Source: a virus. Taken from it: DNA of 30,346 bases. Each line of letters begins with the position of its first letter. The stretch's first letter is position 1. Of the stretch, positions 1 through 6,577 are shown in pieces. Both the position numbers and the translations under genes were made by a program. The stretch spans positions 1 through 30,346 of IMG/VR virus record IMGVR_UViG_3300032401_000053, one strand, 5' to 3'. The notes under the pieces are model-generated. The model was not told the origin of the DNA. It did no database searches and worked only from the letters and a program-made list of their open reading frames with translations.

Positions 1-75
1 GAGCTTGATGACAAGCTCTTCCATGGTGAAATCTCTAGTATCACCGAAATTAAAATCACTTGGAATTCTACCCAT
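1..75 (-). CDS. Start of a virion protein gene (cut by window edge)
   Basis: The 25 codons seen here start MGRIPSDFNFGD and run off the left edge of the window. The ATG overlaps the stop codon of the upstream tail-hub gene by a few bases (the sequence ATGGGTAG holds both), which fits the tight coupling used throughout this operon. The peptide has no recognisable domain in this short stretch. By position, directly after a P22 gp10-like tail hub, it is probably another tail or neck protein; that is inference from gene order only. A second in-frame ATG lies at codon 18. Confidence 0.6.
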   Translation of the reverse strand, partial: MGRIPSDFNFGDTRDFTMEELVIKL

Positions 76-1984
76 CTGTTAATGCTCCAGGTGCACAATA
101 TATTCGCATCGAAGATAAACGTAATTGAACCGCCGGACTTGTTTGCTTCATGACGAATGTTATAAAATTCGCCTCTTGATCCACTGTCATTGAAATCCAT
201 TCAGTAGCTTGATTTGTAATAGAGGGCTGTAAAAGTGTGTCAGCTTTAAACGGCGTTGTCTGCTCATCTGCAAAAACATCCACTTTTAAACTTCCTCCAT
301 TCGTTGAGATAAGGAAGTCTACATGAGAAATATAGCAACGATATCCCTTATCACGGTATGGATTAAAGGGTATCGTTTCAGCGTAAAAAGAAATAGGCTT
401 TGAAACATTCCCATTGCTTGTATACACATCAAATAAGGTGGAATCGACATCGATCTCAATGGAGGTTGGAGTTGCAGCGATCACATTATATAGATCTCCT
501 AACATTTCGTTAGTTTCAGGATTAAAATTATTTATTTGAGCCATACCTTCCACGTTAGAAACAGTGACCAAATCACCTGCTTGGATTCCATTAGCAGATA
601 CAGTAATAGTAGTTGTAGCACCAGACGCAATAGCGGAAATGCTCGTATAATAATCGTCATAATCTTGGTTAAGTTCGTAAATGAAACCAAGGTCGTCACC
701 AGCTAACGTTTTCTGTACAGACGATCCAAGACCAATACGATTCCAGATCTCTTCTGTAGTATCCCATTGAGCCCATGATTCATTACCAGTTGTTTCGTCT
801 ATATCATCCCAGGTTAAATTTAACCCTAAATCTGTTTGACCAAAAACACTGATACGCTGATCAAATATCGACCAAGTACCTTGCTCATAATTCCTTACAA
901 GAACACTATTTTGCGTATTTGTATCCGTTTCAGATTCTTTGTAGGACCATAAAAATTGGTTATTTACCCTATCGAATCCACCGTATGTCAAGTTAAAATC
1001 TAACTGGTCTATCTCATCTGCCGTAAAATATGGAATCTTATCGTCAATGCGTAAATTGCTTCTTCCATCCGCCCCTAAAATACCGGTTTTTCCTATAGAC
1101 CTAACCGTATCACTCCACGAAACCGCCGAAAACTTAGCATTTGTTCCTATGACACCAGGAACAGCTCTACCAAAATAGGGATTAAATGCATCTGTTGTTC
1201 TCTCTAGCGTATAGGCCATTCTATCGAAATTTAATACGATGATTTGTCCTAAAATTGTAGCGCCTGTAATGTTCTGGTATGTATCGGCCTGAAACAATCC
1301 TGAACCGGATACATTGAATTTATCGCCATTACCGGAGGTTGTCCGGATACCTGAATATAAAATACCTTGTTGATATTCAATGCCTGCAATGACGGGAATT
1401 ATAAAATTTATCCTTTCATTAAACCATAAAACATATGTTGCCGAGGATAAAGCACCGCCCGGAGGAGCTGCATAATTTGCGTTATCAGCTACATTTGTAA
1501 AGTCTCGAACATCTGTACCATTGTAAAAAAAGATCGACGATCCAGCTGCATTTGCTGCAATACCATCCCCTACAAAAACAAATCTTGCTCCATTGGTCGC
1601 CGTTGGATATGAAAATCCTGAAATATACTGATCATTAGCGCCAATGGCGAAACCCGCATATGCTGCCATACTTCCAGCAAACGGAATCTGATTAAATACG
1701 CCTGTTCCAGTGTTATATTTATACAAAAAATTCATGTCAAAAGCTAAAAGCTCTTTCGTAGAATTCGGTAATGTATGCTCAAAAATACCCATGATTCTAG
1801 TATTTCCAGCTAAACGAGGAGCAAAATAACCAACCCCTTGCCTAGATTGAAGCACTTGCCGATACACAAAACCGTTTATAATATTCTGAAAGGCATCAGC
1901 AGGTTGTAAATAATTTACACCCGATCTAGAAATGCCTGTCTGAAATCCAGGAGTTTGAGCTGTAGATATCTCAAAAACATCCAT
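68..1984 (-). CDS. Putative tail hub (P22 gp10-like) with an embedded FCCH-like domain
   Basis: The 638-aa protein has repeated blocks of beta strands ending in aromatic and glycine residues (for example FVFVGDG, YVLWFNERINF, NFDRMAYTLERTTDA), the style of the propeller-like hub that plugs the portal in P22-type phages (gp10, 472 aa). The extra length is partly explained by an inserted beta domain at about residues 447-529, also seen in the proteins at 4547-4876 and 5795-6559 and resembling phage domains annotated as ubiquitin-activating E1 FCCH. I chose the ATG at 1984, which overlaps the upstream stop as TAATG, over the ATG eleven codons earlier, because the earlier one lies inside the upstream gene. 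Assignment to the hub is by style and gene order, not by firm homology. Confidence 0.55.
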   Translation of the reverse strand: MDVFEISTAQTPGFQTGISRSGVNYLQPADAFQNIINGFVYRQVLQSRQGVGYFAPRLAGNTRIMGIFEHTLPNSTKELLAFDMNFLYKYNTGTGVFNQIPFAGSMAAYAGFAIGANDQYISGFSYPTATNGARFVFVGDGIAANAAGSSIFFYNGTDVRDFTNVADNANYAAPPGGALSSATYVLWFNERINFIIPVIAGIEYQQGILYSGIRTTSGNGDKFNVSGSGLFQADTYQNITGATILGQIIVLNFDRMAYTLERTTDAFNPYFGRAVPGVIGTNAKFSAVSWSDTVRSIGKTGILGADGRSNLRIDDKIPYFTADEIDQLDFNLTYGGFDRVNNQFLWSYKESETDTNTQNSVLVRNYEQGTWSIFDQRISVFGQTDLGLNLTWDDIDETTGNESWAQWDTTEEIWNRIGLGSSVQKTLAGDDLGFIYELNQDYDDYYTSISAIASGATTTITVSANGIQAGDLVTVSNVEGMAQINNFNPETNEMLGDLYNVIAATPTSIEIDVDSTLFDVYTSNGNVSKPISFYAETIPFNPYRDKGYRCYISHVDFLISTNGGSLKVDVFADEQTTPFKADTLLQPSITNQATEWISMTVDQEANFITFVMKQTSPAVQLRLSSMRIYCAPGALTDG

Positions 1985-2634
1985 TACAACGACCGATAGG
2001 TAATGATATAATTCCACGTCACAGAGCCGGCCGTTGCTCTCCTAGCCCTTATATTCAAACCTGAAGCGCTTGTACCATTACCAAGTTTTAATGCAATGCT
2101 TGCAGTATTTAACTCATTCGGCCAATCCACAACAGACCATGACTCTACCGTTGCCCCATTGCTCCTAAAAAATCCTGTAACAACACTATATTGACCTAAT
2201 GCAGTTGTATACATAAATATTTCACCGTATACGTTTGCTGGAACAGCTACAATATTTGTATAAGATGAATCGGATGGGATAGCTATAGTTCCCCTTAAAA
2301 CAGCCGGGGTTATCTGCCACACAGCAACCGTATTTCTATGGAACCATTGTACTGTTCCGGATGTCGTTTTTAAATATTGCACGCCATCCATCCCGGTACC
2401 GATCACAGGATCAGTAGCAATCCCGCCCACAGTAAAAGCAGGACTTTGCATGAATCTATGACGACCGTCTTCGTTTGCTCCAACATTCCAGAAATGATCT
2501 CGAGTTGTAACAGCATTTGTACCGATTATACTATTGCCCATAGTGACTTCGATATAGGTCGTGTTATCTTGTCCTATAGTCTTATTTGACTTAACAGATA
2601 CAGAACCTAAAGGAAATGTTGAATTCCAAACCAT
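1984..2634 (-). CDS. Virion surface or tail protein, function unknown
   Basis: The 216-aa protein has no signal peptide or membrane segment and is rich in Thr, Ser, Asn, Val and Gly, as in phage fibres and head decorations. A short segment around residues 46-62 (DHFWNVGANEDGRHRF) resembles the capsid- or tail-attachment part of several phage fibre proteins, and the C-terminal half has the alternating beta pattern of a small receptor-binding or decoration domain. It overlaps the tail-hub start by one base (TAATG), so the two are probably co-translated. A neck fibre, head fibre or small tail appendage would all fit. I do not recognise a named family. Confidence 0.55.
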   Translation of the reverse strand: MVWNSTFPLGSVSVKSNKTIGQDNTTYIEVTMGNSIIGTNAVTTRDHFWNVGANEDGRHRFMQSPAFTVGGIATDPVIGTGMDGVQYLKTTSGTVQWFHRNTVAVWQITPAVLRGTIAIPSDSSYTNIVAVPANVYGEIFMYTTALGQYSVVTGFFRSNGATVESWSVVDWPNELNTASIALKLGNGTSASGLNIRARRATAGSVTWNYIITYRSL

Positions 2635-2636
2635 GA

Positions 2637-2855
2637 CTATTTAACCTTTTTTTGTCCGTGCACTAATTTTCCAGGCTTTTTTTCGCCTTGAACGCGCGGT
2701 TTATTTGAAAAACCTTCATCTTTTTGTGACTTTTTCAAAAGAACTTCTATACCAGCAGTTTTCATGCTTTTATCTTCTTTCTTACGTGTCTTTTTATCGT
2801 AAACTTCATCGACAGCAACGAATTTACTACCTTTAACTGCTTTGCCTTTAGCCAT
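2637..2855 (-). CDS. Small lysine-rich phage protein
   Basis: This 72-aa protein is about one quarter lysine and very basic (MAKGKAVKGSKF at the start, GQKKVK at the end), with no hydrophobic stretch. Its ATG overlaps the stop codon of the previous small gene by one base (TAATG). Small basic proteins are common among head genes of short-tailed phages, where they may bind DNA or fill gaps in the shell. Nothing here shows a specific role. The reading frame is real by its tight packing and clean boundaries. Confidence 0.65.
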   Translation of the reverse strand: MAKGKAVKGSKFVAVDEVYDKKTRKKEDKSMKTAGIEVLLKKSQKDEGFSNKPRVQGEKKPGKLVHGQKKVK

Positions 2856-3016
2856 TATTTCTTACCTTTTTTTGTACTCTTAGGTTTGTAACCTGATTTT
2901 GCAGCAACATTTAACGCAATGGCTACAGCTTGTTTTTGTGGACGTTTTCCAATTTTCATTTCAGTTTCGATATTTTGTCTAATATCTTTTTGACTTTTTC
3001 CTTTAACTAAAGGCAT
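2855..3016 (-). CDS. Small conserved phage protein (DUF6496-like)
   Basis: This 53-aa gene starts MPLVKGKSQKDI and contains KRPQKQAVAIALNVAAKSG, a pattern I know from small phage proteins of the DUF6496 type, found next to capsid and portal genes in many short-tailed and long-tailed phages. Its function is not known. A good Shine-Dalgarno site (AGGAG, five bases before the ATG) supports the start, and its stop overlaps the ATG of the next gene. It fills the gap between the genes at 2637-2855 and 3026-3724 exactly, which is strong evidence that it is translated. Confidence 0.8.
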   Translation of the reverse strand: MPLVKGKSQKDIRQNIETEMKIGKRPQKQAVAIALNVAAKSGYKPKSTKKGKK

Positions 3017-3025
3017 TTTTTACTC

Positions 3026-3724
3026 CTAAAATCTTGGTAATGCTCTCGCTAATTTTATCTGATTATGCGTATGTGTTAACTGTAACTTTCTTTCACTCTT
3101 AAAACTTGCTTCTATCATCGATCTTGCCGAAGCTTCATAACGATAGTCTCTAACATAGTTTACCGCTGCACCGTACGCTAAATACCGTAACCAGTAATCA
3201 AACTGTATCGGTTGATCTGCATCCGGATAATCATTATTCTTCTTATATCCATAAATCTTAACTAGATACGAAGTATTAGGTATCGTTCTAAAGGTGAACT
3301 CATGCCCGTAATATAACATCATTGTTGGATAACCAGGAATTAGGATCTCATCGTTATTGATACCCCAAATTGCAAAAAATTCACCAGGATCTTGGAAAAT
3401 CGGAAGTTGGTTCCATGACACCGAATTATCTACAGGATCCAATAGTGAGATATATGCATTTTGCGAAATATTCATAAAATCCGCATCGGCACCTACGTCA
3501 TTAAATGTATAAACACCGGTAGTATTCGATTGGTCTATAGTAAAACTCAACGTTCCAAAACTTTCAAAAATCTTAATGTCATTTGGCATTGAAAGACTCA
3601 CAAAATCATTCAGATATCGCAATAATGTATCATCACTAGAATCAGGATCGTTTTCGTTTCTTCTTCCAATAATAACACGAACCAAATCTAAAACATCTTG
3701 TACAAATCTTTCACCCATTGCCAT
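3026..3724 (-). CDS. Putative head-tail adaptor (neck) protein
   Basis: The 232-aa protein begins with an alpha-helical segment (ERFVQDVLDLVRVIIGRR, then DDTLLRYLNDFVSLS), has a beta-rich middle, and ends with a long helix and the tail KLARALPRF. This architecture, helices binding the portal plus a C-terminal arm, is typical of the adaptor that sits under the portal ring (P22 gp4, T7 gp11). The position between head genes and the tail hub fits. AGAGG seven bases before the ATG at 3724 supports the start. It is longer than P22 gp4 (166 aa). The role is inferred from layout and secondary-structure pattern; no catalytic or binding residues can be named. Confidence 0.5.
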   Translation of the reverse strand: MAMGERFVQDVLDLVRVIIGRRNENDPDSSDDTLLRYLNDFVSLSMPNDIKIFESFGTLSFTIDQSNTTGVYTFNDVGADADFMNISQNAYISLLDPVDNSVSWNQLPIFQDPGEFFAIWGINNDEILIPGYPTMMLYYGHEFTFRTIPNTSYLVKIYGYKKNNDYPDADQPIQFDYWLRYLAYGAAVNYVRDYRYEASARSMIEASFKSERKLQLTHTHNQIKLARALPRF

Positions 3725-3725
3725 T

Positions 3726-4244
3726 TTACGCCTCTTGGTACACTGTATTTATAGAAAATCTATTTTTCATACCAGTTTTTCTAGTTTCTTTCGATCCATC
3801 AGATAATGTAACCCAACTCCATACTGGATATCCTTTCTCGCTTAGATAATGCACGATGCACTCTGGTACGTCATATTCATGACCTGGATTCAGTTTTTCG
3901 TCGTAGTGAATCAAATGATTACTGACAAAAACAGGAATTGGGTTTGTAGATTGGTCGTTATTACTAAATTTAATTCTTTGCTTTGGGTGTAGTTCTATAG
4001 GACATTGCTTGATCGGATAACGACAAACACGCAATTTTTTATTCAACTTGCGAGCTTCTTCATTATACATTCTATAGTCTCGTAGAGTCTCTAGAGGCAT
4101 TTCATCAATCGGTAACTTTTCAGATTCAATCTGATTAATAGATGATGTCATCATATCGCCTTGCGATCTATTAGCTACATGGTCGTGTTTTTTCATCAAA
4201 TTGACGGTGTATATACCTCGTCCTTTAGGGCCACGAGGAAACAC
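3726..4244 (-). CDS. Structural-operon protein of unknown function
   Basis: The 172-aa frame has no domain I recognise. It includes a basic helical segment (residues 53-75, with YRMYNEEARKLNKKL), two cysteines and a C-terminal part rich in aromatic residues (GYPVWSWVTL). The start is doubtful: the GTG at 4244 has AGGAG only two bases upstream, and the next candidate, the ATG at 4197, has no good ribosome site. The residues between the two (PRGPKGRGIYTVN) look coding, and the frame is open a further 50 bases upstream without a start codon. This makes it possible that the real beginning lies across the 300-nt structured stretch. Its ordered place before the adaptor gene suggests a virion role. 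Confidence 0.55.
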   Translation of the reverse strand: MFPRGPKGRGIYTVNLMKKHDHVANRSQGDMMTSSINQIESEKLPIDEMPLETLRDYRMYNEEARKLNKKLRVCRYPIKQCPIELHPKQRIKFSNNDQSTNPIPVFVSNHLIHYDEKLNPGHEYDVPECIVHYLSEKGYPVWSWVTLSDGSKETRKTGMKNRFSINTVYQEA

Positions 4245-4546
4245 CGCTCCTATATTAAAATTGTTAAAAAGTGGGGGATTTCTCCCCCTTAGCGGTTACC
4301 CGCAATCTCCACTCGGCTTACGCCTAATGGGTAATGTTCCTCTCGCCAATGTTATGGAGCGGTTTTGTGTTAGTAGCACTTGCTTAACCCTTACACATGT
4401 TTAACCACTAACCGCAGAGCTTGGAACTGAGGCGGCATTCCAAGGTGCCTATATATTCGCTCCTAACGTAGCTCTAAGTTTCCCTAGAACTGAGGCTGGT
4501 CAACTCGGCTTTTGCAAGCCTCCTCCTTTAGGGAATGGGTGATTGA
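4245..4546 (-). ncRNA. Candidate structured RNA in a 300-nt gene-free gap
   Basis: No convincing reading frame fills this gap. On the minus strand it holds three short hairpins closed by GNRA tetraloops: GGCTT(GCAA)AAGCC at 4507-4520, GGC(GTAA)GCC near 4315-4324 and GCGG(GTAA)CCGC at 4292-4303. Other pairs are TTCCCTA with TAGGGAA (4480-4486, 4529-4535) around the first of these, CTTGGAA with TTCCAAG (4420-4426, 4438-4444), and GCG-GTTAGT with ACTAAC-CGC (4407-4415 with 4369-4374 and 4359-4361). A 10-base direct repeat GAACTGAGGC (plus strand) sits at 4424 and 4487. GNRA loops form only in the minus-strand transcript, the direction of the operon. I do not recognise a known class; group I intron core motifs were not found. 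Confidence 0.5.
4263..4290 (-). terminator. Rho-independent terminator or attenuator inside the late operon
   Basis: The minus strand reads AAGGGGG-AGAAAT-CCCCC followed by ACTTTTT: five G-C pairs, a six-base loop and a short T tract. It is the 3' end of the structured gap and lies about 20 bases before the candidate GTG of the 172-aa gene. A terminator at this point would cut the late operon in two, so it may be conditional (attenuation) or mark the end of a distinct small RNA. Confidence 0.55.
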
Positions 4547-4876
4547 CTAACTATCTCCATAATAATAAAATTCTGTTTCTACTAAATTACAATAACCGCC
4601 TGAAACATAAGGGGTAAAATTGGTTGAATCTACGTCTATATGTGTAACGGGATGTTTCAGATAAAATGTTGTATCACCGGTTAACACTATTTGCCATCTA
4701 TAATTATTTAAAGGATCCTCTCCTCGTGGTACAGGCATTGCACCGTTTAAATCAGTGAGACGAACGAAGTTTCCTGTAACATAACCAGGATTAACGTCAA
4801 TTTCAACAACACAGGGCAAAGCGTTCGTTATTGAAACTATGTTCGATCGGCGTGGTATCTGTCCTATGTCTGGCAT
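4547..4876 (-). CDS. FCCH-like beta-domain virion protein
   Basis: Almost the whole 109-aa protein is one beta domain (residues about 13-98) that matches a domain in the protein at 5795-6559: both have PCVV near the start, then an NxxR/RF-type strand, NNYRW or NNRYR, TTFYLK or TTFSLK, and end YVSGG. A looser copy is in the tail hub at 68-1984. Phage proteins with this fold are often annotated as ubiquitin-activating E1 FCCH domain proteins and occur in tails and head decorations. The gene lies directly behind the duplicated 208-bp element. The last residues (YYYGDS) precede a stop that opens the structured gap. It may be a complete small protein or the first part of an interrupted gene. Confidence 0.6.
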   Translation of the reverse strand: MPDIGQIPRRSNIVSITNALPCVVEIDVNPGYVTGNFVRLTDLNGAMPVPRGEDPLNNYRWQIVLTGDTTFYLKHPVTHIDVDSTNFTPYVSGGYCNLVETEFYYYGDS

Positions 4877-4879
4877 TTC

Positions 4880-5087
4880 TTATCCGTTGGACGCGAGAAA
4901 ACTCGCTCATTTATGGGCGAGATGAAGCGCGCCTCTTGTATTTAATTCGTTTTCCATAATATACTACCTCTCTTGTCAGGCAAGCAAGGCCTAGTTGCCT
5001 TAAAAACCTTAAGTTAATTGGCCCTCGGATTAGATGGCTTGGGAGTAATCCCTAGAAGCCTTCGCATTTATGCGAGGGAGTAATCAC
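4880..5087 (-). repeat. 208-bp structured element, copy A (other copy at 24907-25114)
   Basis: This element occurs twice, both on the minus strand, with the same length and about 13 differences by my count (near 94% identity); the 97 bases at 4991-5087 are identical. In the minus transcript it begins inside the last six codons of the HNH gene and folds as a junction: CCCTCG pairs with CGAGGG around CGCA(TAAA)TGCG and GGCTT-CTA-GGGA(TTAC)TCCC-AAGCC, followed by AGGCAA...TTGCCT, then a small frame starting MENE, then mutually exclusive CTCGC/GCGAG/CTCG stems. Seven of the differences fall in the ten-base loop between conserved CTCGC and GCGAG arms. It ends exactly at GGATAA. Structured leader RNA, or the tail of an endonuclease insertion, are the main readings. 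Confidence 0.8.
4907..4957 (-). CDS. Mini-ORF in element copy A (possible leader peptide)
   Basis: Sixteen codons (MENELNTRGALHLAHK) start at an ATG preceded by GAGAGGTAG. The stop is a TGA inside the variable loop. In the other copy the same frame continues to 25 codons, and past this TGA the frame here would read on in a matching way (A-x-FL-x-SNG). The stop falls between the alternative CTCGC/GCGAG stems, a layout reminiscent of attenuator leader peptides. Translation is not shown. Confidence 0.3.
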   Translation of the reverse strand: MENELNTRGALHLAHK

Positions 5088-5733
5088 GTTCCTCTACATG
5101 ACATTGCTTGCAAAGCCAAATTACATCAAGTGGTTTTGAATAATCTGGGTGGTGGCCCTCTGGTTTACATTCTTTACTGCATTTAATGCATTGGCCTGGT
5201 CTTTGTATCGTTCCGTTTTTCACTGAGTAATGTACCAATTTTCTTGCTTTACCTTCTAACGTCTTATGTATCTGTCTAGAAGCAGACCATGCTTTAAGCC
5301 ATTGCTTGTAGCTGTCTTTTGCTTTTGTGCGAATATTATATTCTTTAATTTTATCGGGTATTTTTTTAAGGTATTCTTTATGTCTAGCATTAACTTTTTC
5401 TTTGTGTTTCTGATAATACTTTCTTCTACCCTCTTTTACTTTGTCTGGGTTATTCTCTCTCCACTTTTTTGTGGTTTCTAATACTTGCTCTTTATTGTTT
5501 TCTTTCCATTCTTTATTTATCGCAATAAATTTTTCTCTATTCTTTTTCCAATAGCCTTTACGATCGCATTTTTCTAATGATGCCTTTCGTTTTTCTGGGT
5601 TTTTTTTTACCCATTCTCTAGCTACTTCATTTCTACACTTTTTGCATTTTGTATTGTATCCATCTTTACTTTTTTTGAGTTTTGAAAACTCTTGTAATTT
5701 TTTTTCTATCCCACATCCCATACATATTTTCAT
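5068..5733 (-). CDS. HNH homing-type endonuclease with zinc-ribbon N-terminus
   Basis: The 221-aa protein has an N-terminal zinc ribbon (C4, C7, C30, C33: ICMGCG then CKKC), a lysine-rich middle made of repeated helical units of about 18 residues (WRENNPDKVKE style), and a C-terminal HNH nuclease with C182-x2-C185, the GHHPDYSKP core (H194, H195) and C208-x2-C211-H. Such proteins cut phage DNA at a specific site and spread by repair. It sits alone between two virion genes that share a domain, so it is probably a selfish insertion. Its start is directly under a 12-bp hairpin, and its last codons belong to the duplicated 208-bp element. Short consecutive runs of lysine codons make it more AT-rich than its neighbours. 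Confidence 0.9.
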   Translation of the reverse strand: MKICMGCGIEKKLQEFSKLKKSKDGYNTKCKKCRNEVAREWVKKNPEKRKASLEKCDRKGYWKKNREKFIAINKEWKENNKEQVLETTKKWRENNPDKVKEGRRKYYQKHKEKVNARHKEYLKKIPDKIKEYNIRTKAKDSYKQWLKAWSASRQIHKTLEGKARKLVHYSVKNGTIQRPGQCIKCSKECKPEGHHPDYSKPLDVIWLCKQCHVEERDYSLA

Positions 5734-5765
5734 AGACTATACCTCTGGTTAAAGAGATATAGTCT
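5734..5765 (-). promoter_or_regulatory. Hairpin hiding the HNH ribosome site
   Basis: In the minus transcript AGACTATATCTC pairs with GAGGTATAGTCT over 12 bp (one U-G wobble) with an eight-base loop, and the ATG follows immediately. The Shine-Dalgarno bases AGAGG lie in the stem. The wobble would be an A-C mismatch on the plus strand, so the minus RNA is the likely functional form. T-even phage homing endonuclease genes are held down in early transcripts by the same kind of hairpin. Confidence 0.65.
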
Positions 5766-5794
5766 AAATGAATGTGATTGAAAGTCAATCGCTA

Positions 5795-6559
5795 TCAGGC
5801 AAGATCACCTAAATCGGTCACATTTCCATATTTTATAACCTCTATGAGAAATACGTCATTGTCCGATTGCATTATATCAGAACCGGCTGTCAGCTGGTAA
5901 ACAATAGGCAAGTACTCGTACGGATTTGGGCTGTACGGACTAGTGTTACTGTAAGGAGATACTTGAGGGTTATTTAAAGAAATAACATGAGTCTCAAGTG
6001 TGATACGTCCACCGCTTACATAAGCTGTATAAGCTGACGAGTCGATAGGCTCACCAGTAATAACATCCTTCAACGAGAATGTTGTAGGACCTAGAACAAC
6101 GATTCTATACCTGTTGTTGTCCAATTGAGCCATACCGTTATTAACAACACCAGTGTCACCAAAGTTAGTGAATCTTACGATCTGGTTTGTTTGGAATGTA
6201 AACGTTGAATGTGTCACAACGCACGGATCAGCAGCAGTAACTGCACTAACTGTAGCGTGTGAAGTTGACTGTCCACCGGCTGTATCAGCGACAGTAAAGC
6301 CGTTGGTTGCTGCATCTTTAAAGTTAAATGAAGCACCGGCAGAACTATCAATTACAGTCTCTTGGAATGCATGAGCTGTTGTCGTCTGTCCTCTAAACCA
6401 AACGGAAATAGGATCGCCACCAGCGGTAGCAGTCCACTTCGTTAGGTTATAAAATGTTACCTTGTCCGGCTGAAAGTTGAACGAAAATGTATGGGCTGCA
6501 CCAGCAGAGATAAACTTAAAAGCCTCTGTGCAAGTTTGACCAAAAAATAGATCTGACAT
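5795..6559 (-). CDS. Virion protein with FCCH-like domain, next to capsid gene
   Basis: The 254-aa protein has a beta-rich N-terminal part (residues 1-100; VTFYNLTKWTATAGGDP is in it), then the FCCH-like domain at about 102-190 shared with 4547-4876, and a C-terminal tail with a repeated Pro-Tyr-Ser pattern (SPYSNTSPYSPNPYEYLP). It follows the major capsid gene with 18 bases between them, the usual place for head decoration or completion proteins, and has a clear TAAGGAG ribosome site. The shared domain on both sides of the HNH gene suggests an old duplication of virion genes that the endonuclease later entered. Decoration protein is the best guess; a tail protein is possible. Confidence 0.6.
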   Translation of the reverse strand: MSDLFFGQTCTEAFKFISAGAAHTFSFNFQPDKVTFYNLTKWTATAGGDPISVWFRGQTTTAHAFQETVIDSSAGASFNFKDAATNGFTVADTAGGQSTSHATVSAVTAADPCVVTHSTFTFQTNQIVRFTNFGDTGVVNNGMAQLDNNRYRIVVLGPTTFSLKDVITGEPIDSSAYTAYVSGGRITLETHVISLNNPQVSPYSNTSPYSPNPYEYLPIVYQLTAGSDIMQSDNDVFLIEVIKYGNVTDLGDLA

Positions 6560-6577
6560 AATTATGTCTCCTTAATC

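Noticed and set aside
4201-4404. 67-codon plus frame in the structured gap
   Set aside because: No ribosome site, on the strand opposite to the operon, and it crosses the terminator stem.
4245-4546. Group I or group II intron
   Set aside because: I could not find the P7/R/S motifs of group I, a 5' splice pairing, or a group II domain V; kept only as a possibility in the split-gene finding.
5734-5780. P7-like GATATAGTCT as part of a group I intron around the HNH gene
   Set aside because: Both strands of the match are a simple hairpin with an eight-base loop, leaving no room for P3 and P8; it is better explained as ribosome-site control.
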